Origin: Alviniconcha marisindica
Lineage: Eukaryota > Mollusca > Gastropoda > Provannidae
NCBI GenBank assembly: GCA_018857735.1
Contig: JABMCL010002917.1
Coordinates: forward strand, 21,001 to 85,000
Direction of reading: 5' to 3'
DNA: 64,000 nucleotides
The notes beneath the pieces were generated by a model. That model saw only the letters and a list, made by a program, of their open reading frames with translations, did not search any database and was not told where the DNA came from. This document shows positions 48,773 to 60,048 of the stretch, piece after piece (position 1 is the stretch's first letter; each line of letters opens with the position of its first letter). A program made the position numbers and the translations under genes.

Positions 48773-48929
48773 ACACCACATTATTCTTCTGGCTCACCAA
48801 TCGCTTAAAACATTCAGTAAATATTACAATAAAACAAACAGTCCTTAAACATCAAAACACTCAAATCTACCGCGACATATACAGGCAGCATTTAAGTAGC
48901 AACATATCAAATCCAGACAGTATATAAAA

Positions 48930-49007
<78 letters not shown>

Positions 49008-50219
49008 ACGCGCGCGCGCGCGCGCACGCACACGCTCGCACGCACTCACACGCATGCACACAGAGTAAATTGTTATTGGCAAATACTTCACACAATTATT
49101 ATTAGTTAACTCAGAATTAAGACGATTATGCTGATCAGTATCATAAACCTGAAGCCTGTGTTGCCGGTGAACTAAATGAGTAACTTAAACAGCCATCAAA
49201 TCAACACTTTCACATGGTGAATAAAACTGAGCCTTGAAACTCACAGGTCCAACACATTAAGTAGCCCTAGAATTTAAAACAGAAATAGCACTTGAAATAT
49301 ATATAAAAAATTTACACATTTTTCTTGGCACGACCGCAGTTTTTGAAACTGAGAAAAGAGCGGGTACTTTGCGTCGTCTAAGATCCGTGCGGTTTTCCGT
49401 TCGACTGCCATGAGGTAGAGATCGCTTAGGGAGTCTTGTTTTACACCAATAATCTTTCCTGCCATCCGACAATACATGCCAGTTTTGCCTTTCCCTTCAC
49501 ACCCAGGTTTCCATACCAGACGACAATGTTAAAAGTTGAAAAGCTCACCACTAGACTTTTGTACACAATTTGTAACAGCTCATGACTAACATCAAAAGAT
49601 CTCAGCTTGCGCAAAAGGTACAAGCGTTGCTGTGATTTTATATTTTATATTTGATAAGATCTGTATTGTCATTAAAACTTAGCTTATTATCTGTCAGAGT
49701 ACCTAAATACTTAAAATTAGACGCCACCTCAACTGGTTCATTGTTTACCTTGACAGGAATAAAGGCGTTCGTTGTTTTCCTTGCATCTAGCACTAATTCT
49801 TTTATCTTACCAACATTCATTTCCGAAAAGCTTTCTTTGCACCATTCATTCAAGAGAATACATGTGAAAAATACGTTGCCAGGGAATCTTCATTTAACAG
49901 CAATCCAACAAGTGTAATGTCATTAGCAAACTTAAAGAGGCTAGTTGCAGCAGTTTGCAAGTTCATGTGGTTCGTGTATATATATAACAGAAAAACAAGG
50001 CTCTCTGTGACTCCTGGGCACCGCATCATGCAGGAAGGACTGAGTATGGTCTCATGCAGAGACAGTATAACAAAGTCCAAGCATGTTTTGCATTGGAAAC
50101 CTTTTACTCCAAATTTTCGCCCTTCAGGGCTTTGTTAAGGCCTGCCCGGCCGGCTTGACTGATTGCTACAAAACGTAATTAGATTATAAAATACTTTTTA
50201 TTTTATAATCTAATTACGT

Positions 50220-50276
<57 letters not shown>

Positions 50277-50470
50277 GTAGGAGAAGATGTGTGTGAGAGA
50301 GGTGAGTGTTGGTGTTGTGTTGTTCCTAGTACGTTTTGTATGTCAGTGCAAGCAGGAGCGTGACGCCTAAATGGGACGTAATTTATAATTATACGTTTTG
50401 TAGAATCAGCAACGACGGCAGGACTTGACAAGCCCTCTTCGAAATTCGGTAACGTTTCCTCCTGCTACTT

Positions 50471-50520
<50 letters not shown>

Positions 50521-50528
50521 TATTTATA

Positions 50529-50568
<40 letters not shown>

Positions 50569-53500
50569 TCTTGTGACAACAGAGGGATTTATGTCAGAAG
50601 TGAGAAGTTGGTCTGCGCCCGCGCGGCAGATGAGCGGGCGGCCAACAGTAGCTGGAACTGATCAACTTAACTCATTAATATTCATAAGGTCAAAGACCCC
50701 TCTATATTTGGAAATGACTGACCAGTCTGCACAGCTAGCGTACCCACGCGCCCATCATCACTGCTTTCAAGATTCTGACGGGAAAAGCACCAATTTCTTT
50801 TTCAGTTCCATCATTTTGATTCATAGAATTGCCTTTAGCCATTTACGATTGAAACTAACTCTCCTGACAACTAGATCTGAAGGTGAGAAATTTTCTTCTC
50901 GGCTCATAACTGTTCTAAAGCACAGTAGTTATTAGCTACAAGTGCTAGACTGTCATGCAAATGAAAGCCATGATTGTTGGCCACTCAGTGTGTGCCAGGC
51001 TTCAGTCAGATTTAATCGCTGGCTCCGACCCCCGGATGGAATACTCATTGAAATTGGCTGGGAAAGTGGATAAGATCGAGTTTCTTGGAAGAGGGGGGAA
51101 ACGCATTGAGTGCGTGGAAAAAGAAGACTTGAAACAAATTCGCGATGAAGGCCCGAATCAGCCCCAGAAAGTTTTCAACGAGGGTCATATAATTATGTGA
51201 TCAAATTGTCCAAGGCTTGTAAAGCTTCAAGTAATGTACTAAAAGAAATTGTTAAATTAACTTCAGTAAAGAGAAATATAAGTAACATTATATATGGAAA
51301 ACAACCAGGCTAAAAGGACACACGCTTGGGGTGCCCCAGAATTCAAAACAACCTACATGTATCCATTCACACTGATCCGCTGCGGTCGATCGCGGAAAAA
51401 ATCCCTGATCCACAATACAAAGGTTTAAGCTGACGTGCAAATCAATCAGTCTTTGTATTAAACGCACTAGAAAAATCAGCAAATATGATTCTAACATATG
51501 ACTCTTAGCTTTCTCTAAGTGTCGTGTAATCAAATTCAGAAGAGTAAGGGAAGCATCTTCAACACCTCTGGAGTCCTTGTATGCAAACTGGAACGGATCC
51601 AACTGATCAACAACATCAAATTTCAAGTGTTTGGACACTACCTTTTCAAAACATTTTGCTATGATGGGGGTGAGAGCAACAGGGCAGTATTCATTCAGTT
51701 GAAGGGGTGTGGCTTTCTTGGGCACAGGTATTATTGTGGAAGTCTTCCAAGCACGAGGCATAACATGTGAGTACAAGAACAGTTGAAAAATTAGGGTGAA
51801 AATCTTCCCTAGCTGAGCTGCACAGTTTTTCAGAGTCCTACCTTTCGGTCCGTCTGGGCCAGAGGCATTGTGCGAGTTCAGTCGAGAGAAGGTGGTGACA
51901 ACATCCGCCTCAGAAAGGTCGAGCTGCTCTGGCACAATAGTCTCGTACAGTGAGGCACAGTCCTCACTGAAGTCCCTAACATCAAAGCGAGCGTAAAAAA
52001 CTATTCAACTCATTGGCAGTATCGACTGAGTTAGCTAGTGAATGAGGCATGGAGTGCTTGGTCTGTTGCTTGCCCATCATCGCCCGGAGACCGCCCCATG
52101 CCTCTCTAGCATTACCAGTTCTAAAAATAAAAAAAAGTATACCTTGTTTTTGTATTTGAGTCTGGCAACTCTAGCATTTTTCCTGAACTCTTTTTCTTTT
52201 TCTTTATTTTCTTCATTTTTTCCCTTCGGGAAAACAAGTTTCTTTTGATTCATGTGTACCTTTAAGTGTTTGGTTACCCATGGTTTGTTGTTTGGATACA
52301 CACGAAGAGCAGGGATAGCTCAGTGGTTAGAGCGCCGGACTCGTGATCGAAAGGTCGCAGATTCGAATCCCTGCAGGAGCGGCGGGAGAATTTTCTTCTC
52401 CAGGTTCAGCTTTCTGTACTGACTCTTTTTTTCGGTATCCGTTCCACCCCCGTGTTACCGCAGTAGCACGTAAAAGACCCCGGTCATTCTGCCACAAGCG
52501 CAGGTAGCAGGTTACCGCTAAATATGCATGCACCTTACGTATGTGGCTTTGCATGAAGGGACATGGTGCATGGTTGTATGGTGTACACAGAACTTGCGCC
52601 GAGATGGCAGCAGTTTCATGTGGCATCAGCCATGCCAGCGCTGTAAGTACACCACGTCGGTGGATATTCAAAAACACGCTATAAAAAGCTATTCACTCAT
52701 GTAGAATCACATGCGAGCGCAGTGAGTCTGCTCGACAGCGGAGAATAACGCTATATAAAAGCGATCAACAACAACAATGATTTAGTCTTGATTACAGTCT
52801 CATCGCAAAATTTAACATACGATGTTACCATGTCTACAAGCTCGTCAGGATCAGTACAGTTAGTACAGTTCTCAGTAAATACATCCCAGTTCGTCACTTC
52901 AAAACAACAGTGGTGCTCGACAGCGGAGAATAGCGCTATATAAAAGCAATCAACAACAACAATGACAATTTGGCAGGCCTATCGTTGACTATCAGTAAGT
53001 TCCTAGGCAGCAAACAGCGCATTTCTTCATTCAGAATAAAACAACTTGTTTTATAACACTTTGGCTGACCATCGGCCAGTCTCTTGGCAGCGATTTATTT
53101 GACCTGTGCGCGCTTGACCTTCCCACTGTCTGTCATGGGAAACGAATCAAAGACGAGGTAGTGTCATGGTCTCGGACCCAACGCTGGGTCAGCATCACCC
53201 GTGACAACATTATCCCCGAACGCCTTGACTTCGTCTATGCACATTTCCGTCGACCAGTTCAACATCACGCATGCGCATATTTCGTTCTTCAGCATGGCGT
53301 CAGGCACCCCCACCACTATGACGCCACGGACTGAGGAACAAGCCCGAATCCTGGATTCTATCCACCCCGGATAGAAGATGTAGCTGCCTCTCATGATGGC
53401 GTCACTGCTGCGACCCTCCACGTGCAGCTGGCCTTGGCTGTTGAGCCAGCTAGCCCACGTCGCCGATGCGAAAGAAACCATCCTCTGTGTGGGCGGCGGT

Positions 53501-55194
53501 GGTTGCCTGGGGGTCGTTCAGGTAGCCACTGAACTCGTACAGGCTCTTGATCAAGATATCATCACGTGTGTTGGCCTTCACCTCCTCGCCATGTTCCCCC
53601 AGGATTTTGATCGCAATACCAGGAAAGACAGTTCCTGCGCAGAGATCATCGTAACCGTCACAGCTTGTAACCAAGCCCATAGATCCAAATACATTTTCGG
53701 TACTTCCATAGGAAAGGAGTACGCAATTTGCCACTCTCAAAGCTGCTGCAACACTCCGGCGAGTGATGATCTGTGATCCAATGGAGATCATCTGCAAAGG
53801 GGCTGTCCCCGGCGTCAAAGCGTCCACCATGTCGGCCACACTCTCCAGAAGATACATCGGTATGGAGCCGGTCACGGCCCCTTCTTCCGTGATGCTCTTG
53901 TAGATGAAGGACACCATGTCAGTCGGGGTTCCAGCTCTGGCGTCGCACAGAACTCGACTTCGTCCGTAAAGAATTAGGTAGATACCGAAGTGCCCTCCAA
54001 CCCAGCCTGAAGGCGAGTTAAGAAACTCTACTGATGGCGGTTGTTTTGCAAGTTTGCCCATTTTCAGTAATTTTTTGTGCGTGTACATGACCAGTTTGGA
54101 GAAAGCGGTGGTTCCTGAGGTGGTGAAGACAGTGCAGATGTCGCCCTCCTCCACATCGTGGTTATGGTACGGCTCTGTGTATACGTCCCGTCGTATCGCC
54201 GTCAGAAAATCATCATCTTCACTCTTTTCCTTTTCACCGCCCTGTCCACACTGACTACAACGACGTACAAAGAAAAGGAACTTTAACGCTCGCAGCGTTT
54301 CTGACGTCACATCCCCGTCCTCTTTGGGTTGGGTGACGTCATCGAGTAGCGCTGAACAGGCGTCAGGGATGACGTCAGGATCGAGGACCACAGCCCGCGC
54401 AGCAGACTTGCGCAGTGTAGCTTTCAGGTCCGAGGCGTCGCTCAGCTGGCACATCCCGTTGACAGAGGCAGCTCCGGAATGCAGGATGGCCGACTCCACT
54501 ACAGTTGAGCAGCGTGTTGACCTCCAGGTGACCACGTCCTATGCCCTGGACATGCAGCACGCTGGCCCAGCGACTCCCCAGCTGGTACAGCTCACTGTAA
54601 GTCAGCACGTTATTACGGTTGGCACTGTTGGGAGCGCGGAAGATGAAGACAGGCGTGTCGGGGGTTCGAGCAGACCAGTACTGCAGAGCGTCCATAACGG
54701 TGTGAATTTGGTCAAGATAAATGTAGTCAGGTGGGGGCGTGGGGGGGGGGGGGGGGGTCTCCGGATGCCATTTTCTGCCGAGGATGCAGCGTGAAGTTCG
54801 GCGTATCGCTAACGTCAGTTTGGGCGATAAAATACAGTAGAAAAGAACTGTTTTTGCCTGTCTGGATTGACAGCGTGCGTCAGATGTTGGACGTGAAGGA
54901 CAGTTCTGACTGACACGACAAGATATTGAACTTGAGATAGCGGGCTGCCCGAAATTTCCTTTCTAAACTCCAAAAGGTCCAAAACAATGCTGACAGATTC
55001 CTTTTCGGGTGGAAAAGACTACTCCCAGCTTCAGTTGTTTGACGCCAGTGTGAGCTTCAAATAAGCTCAAGGTCAATAAACTGTGCATAATAGGTAATAT
55101 CACTATGTCAAAGTATGATATTTCTGGCATATAATTATTCTATAGTGTCCAAAAACCTGAACGTCCGTCAAAAGCTACGTTATGGTTGAAAATG

Positions 55195-55282
<88 letters not shown>

Positions 55283-58200
55283 ACACACGCGCGCACACAG
55301 GAGAGCGGTACAAATGTACCCGCTGCAGTGGTAACACGAGAGCGCTGCGCTGCCAGGTCAGAGCTAAAGGTCCGAGGCTGAAGTAGTGAGATCACGATAA
55401 CAGTTTCAGTAAAGGTGGACAGTGATATGTACGGAGGGGATCTTGCATAAACAATGACAGTCGTAATAACTTGAGAGAGGCGAGATAGCTTACATTCAGG
55501 CCTTCAATTATAGTACAGTGGACATAACATACCACAAGTCAACGCTTCTTTTCAGAAAGTATACCCAAGTCTGAGTACTGAACGCTCATACCGTTTTGAC
55601 ACGTTTTTCCAAAACACAAAACAAACTCGCGCGAGCATGCGCGCGCGCGCAGACACACACACACACACACAATCTATAGGATATCTTGAAGAAGCGAGAT
55701 TTCAAAGATGATTTGAAAGATGTAAGTGTGTTTGGTGGCCTAACTTTGCAAGGGAGACTGTACCAGAAAGACGGTACAGCCTAAGAAAAAGATCTCTCCC
55801 CAAGCGAGTGCATGCACACAGCGGGAAGACAAAGAATGGAAGCATCAGAAGAAGAGCGTAGCTGGCGGGTTGGTTTGTAACCGTTAAGGAGGTCAGTCGG
55901 GTAGCCAGAAGCGGTCGGTTTGAGGCAGCTGCAGTACAGAGAAGCGAGTGGGTTACCATATTCGTGAATCAATGGGCGCAGCCAACGGAGAGAAGCAAGG
56001 TGATGGATATGGTCAGTTTGGGAACAGCATTTTACTGGGATGGGGCGGTATATCGAAAGGCTCGCTGACTATATCGAAAGAAAAAAAAGAAAAAAAGAAA
56101 ATATATATATAATCTGTCCAGAATGGCAGTTCTTCACAATGAGTAAGTTGAGTAACACGACCATAGTATGACGAAGGTTTTCGTAGAAGGTAGATCCTGC
56201 GTGGAACAATAAGCCATTCAAAACACAAATTCAACAAACAGAAAAAGGGAAGGCGCAAGCTGGAAAGAAAGTTACAAGTAGGTGTTCTTTGTCTGTATCC
56301 AGGACGAGGGTCACGCACGAGGCGACCTTGCCCACACCCTGGTGCTGGACAGCCTGGAACACCTGGGTCAACAGCTGCAGGACTGTCAGGGGTCACCGCT
56401 CTTTATCATCAGTTCTCTGGACTACGACAACTACCTGGCCAGGGTCAAGGCGCCACAGCGAAAAAAGGGCCAGAAAAACCGACACCCAAACCGAACCAAG
56501 GCTGATGACAAACACCAGAGTCATGCCCAGCTGAAACACGAAACCGAACACGAACATACCTCCCAAAATTCCATCAGTTCTTGCAAAACAGATTGGGGGG
56601 CAGATAGTAAGTTTGAGCGAGGTCCAGATGGGCAGTACCAAGCTACGGCGGAATTGTCCGCAGTATGCAGCTTTCAAACACACAGAGACGTGTCTTATGT
56701 GACAGAAGAAACCCAGGACGCAAACATCACGTCTGGTGCCCAAAGGGAACACAATACATGTGACTCGGGAGAGAAGAACGTGCACACAAGCCTGACGTCT
56801 GAAGCTGAAAGTCCGCCGTCAAGACACGAAAAGTCGACATCAAGACTCGAGAAGCCGACATCAAGACCCGAGAGGCCGTCATCAAGCCCGGAGATTCCGA
56901 CACAAAACCCCGAGAGGCGAACATCAAGCCATGAGAGGTCGACATCAAGACCTGGTAGACTGACATCAAGAAACGAGAGGCCGACATCAACAAAAGAGAG
57001 ACCGACATCAAGACATGGGAGGCCGACATCAACAAACGAGAGGCCGACATCAAGCCCTGAGAGGTCGACATCAAGACCCGAGAGGCCGATACGGATGGAG
57101 CTGCCTCCTAGACCCAGAGAGATGAGTGAGCAGAGACAGCGGGGAGATATTGACGTCGTGCTGCTGCATCAGCCTTGTGGAGTGGTCTTGGTGGAGGTGA
57201 GTGAGTGTTTGTTCAGTCAGTGGGCTGGCTGTCCGGGGCCGAACGATCTAGGGGCACAACTGATGGTCCGGAACTGAATAGTGTGGGGTCAAGCGATGCC
57301 GGGTACAATCAATCCGGGGACGAGTTTGTTCTTGGATGTTGACATCTCATCAACCACATAGGGTCACCTCAGGACGAATCACACAAAAAAGATTTTTTTA
57401 ACACCATTTCAACACACAAGTCACTACTATAAAGTCAAATGCTGGATCACACTTCTGGACACAGTCAACAGCAAACAAAATCAAGTCAAAAACAAGTATA
57501 TCTCAGTATTTACACATTTTAATTATAGAATGTATAGAGTCAGCGGAAGCGAGAAAAATCTTTAAAATCACAAACACATGTCTGATTCACTGCTCAGTAT
57601 AGTCTCACATGTTTTGCAGACTGTTTATATTCCGCGGGCGCTCAGCACGGGAACTCAACACCTGTTTCAATGCCGCGGGCACTCAACACCTGCATGAATC
57701 GGTTGTGATGATGAGCCCCTGCAGTAGTGGGGTGCTTTCACACACATTCACCAGCCGTCCTTACAGTAGTGGGTTGCCTTCACACACATTCACCCGCCGT
57801 CCTTACAGTAGTGGGGTGCTTTCACACACGGGAGAATGCGTTAGCAAAAACTAACGTAATTAAAAATTAGGGACAGGGTTTGGAAGAAATGAATATGAAT
57901 GGACCCGAAATATCGAAATTAGGACAAGGAAGAAATTCTTGGCAGTGGGCGAAGCATGCATGGCTATATTCTGACTTACTGCAGGCTTTAGAGGGGGGAA
58001 CATTTGTTAGGTCTAGGTTCTCAACAGAGGGAACCTACATTTCTGCGTCAACGGGAACCCGGCGCCCCAAATGACGCACTCACAAATAAAGAGTTGACTT
58101 ACAGCTACAGTTGTTACTTATCCGTGGAGTCTTCCCCAGGTGAAATCGACAGGCATGCCCCATCCACACTGGCGCTACACGCACCAGGACATCCGTGACA

Positions 58201-58523
58201 GTGTGCATAAAGCCATGGAGCAAGTGAAACGTGGCCGTGACGTCTTCCACTTTATCATGCCCGATCTGAGTCGTCCCCCCTGTGTGACACTCGTTGTCGC
58301 CCTTCCTTTTGTGGCCAAGCAGCAGCTGAACAAGGTAGGCTACGTGTTTGTTTGTCTGTCTCTCTACCTATTTATCTGTCTGTCTGTCCGCCCACTTGTC
58401 TGTCCCTCTGTCTGCCGGTCTGCCTGCCTTGCAAGAAGGCATACTGCCATACACGTTATCCTCCATAAGTGAAAGTAATCTTTTTGACAGCCCCCCCCCC
58501 CCCAGCACCACCACCACTACACA

Positions 58524-58600
<77 letters not shown>

Positions 58601-59957
58601 CAAGTAAAATGCAAGGTAAAAAAAAAAAAAAAACTATCTTGTTGTTTTTCCCCAGTAGGATACCAGTTTAAGTGCCGTTTAGTGTGATTTAAATTTTTAC
58701 TCGCCTTCCACACAAGCCCTCACCCGCCGTCCTTACAGTGGTGGCATGTTTTCACACACAAGCATTCACCCGCCATCCTTACAGTAGTGGGGTGCCTCCA
58801 CAGACATTCATTCGCCTTCCTTATAGTTGTGGGGTGCTTTCGCACACAAGTATTCACCCACCGTCCTTACAATGGTGGGGTGCCTCCACACACATTCATC
58901 CACCGTACTTACAGTAGTGGGGTGCTTTCACACACATTCACCCGCCGTCCTTACAGTAGTGGGGTGCTTTCACACACATTCACCCGCCGCCCTTACAGTA
59001 GTGGGATGCCTTCACACACAGTAGTGGGGTGCTTTCACACACATTCACCCGCCGTCCTTACAGTAGTGGGGTGCTTTCACACACATTCACCCGCCGCCCT
59101 TACAGTAGTGGGATGCCTTCACACACATTCATCCGCCGTCCTTACAGTAGTGGGGTGCTTTCACACACATTCACCCGCCGTCCTTACAGTAGTGGGTTGC
59201 CTCCACACACATTCACCCGCCGTCCTTACAGTTGTGGGTTGCTTTCACACCCAAACATTAACCGCCTTTCTTTCAGTGGTGGGGTACTTTTTTCCACACA
59301 CAAACGCTCACCTGCCGTCCTTACAGTGGTGGAGTGCTTTCATACACAGTCACCCAACTTCCTTACAATGATGGGGTGCTTTCACACACAAACACTCACC
59401 CACCTTCTTTCCAGTGGTGATTTCACACACAACCGTCTGCGTACTTCCGGATCCAACAGGCATTCTTGCGTGGCTTTCAGGCGTTGGGAGATCTCTGCCT
59501 GGACCCGGACGTGCTGTTCCTGTGCGAAGACAACATGGTCAGCGACAGGCAGCCTTGCTCCACCCCCCACAGACACGGCCGCCCCGGGTCAGCAGACAGC
59601 AATCAACGCGCGGCGGCAACGGGGTCTCCAATGGTCAGATGGTGGAAAGACGTCATTGTAACACGGGGAACAGATTTACCCTTGAGAGACATGAAAACTA
59701 TTGTTGGGAGGTAAGAAATGGGTGCCTGTCGATTATTGCGTAGCGTAATAACAATGAAATATCTATCAAGCGCGAACTTCTAACATAAGAATATAGAGCT
59801 CGGCGCATTGTACATAATTCAAATATAAACTACATATACGTTTAGACATCTCAAGCGGAAAACGACAGTAATAATGACTACAACTACAAGCAATTCAAGT
59901 CACACGCAACCATACAGGCACATATTCACACGCGCGCGCGCGCACGCACACGCACGA

Positions 59958-60048
<91 letters not shown>

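Larger units (their letters stand above)
49985..51290. mobile_element. Composite insertion splitting a LINE (palindrome G copy 2)
   Basis: The insert begins AACAGAAAAACAAGGCTCTC, homologous to palindrome G at 47514-47900. It contains one good arm (50065-50222), GA, CT and AT microsatellites, a degraded second arm (about 50395-50460) and an SGNH-like fragment. Both LINE edges end in TATATA, as expected of a target-site duplication. Confidence 0.65.

Noticed and set aside
52312..52385. Possible genuine tRNA gene
   Set aside because: The acceptor stem and boxes are good, but the anticodon stem does not pair and the sequence continues into a SINE body shared with 31758 and 25605.
53164..53166. 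In-frame TGA read as selenocysteine
   Set aside because: Two nearby frameshifts show decay, the family does not use selenocysteine there, and no SECIS-like hairpin was noticed.
57880..58090. Retroviral-style primer-binding site (CCGGCGCCCC) with an adjacent 64-codon frame
   Set aside because: No long terminal repeats, gag or pol within reach; the resemblance is too short.
58787..59661. Open frames of about 200 codons with [14 protein letters not shown] repeats
   Set aside because: Product of the 42-bp intronic minisatellite; out of frame with the verified exon that begins at 59460.
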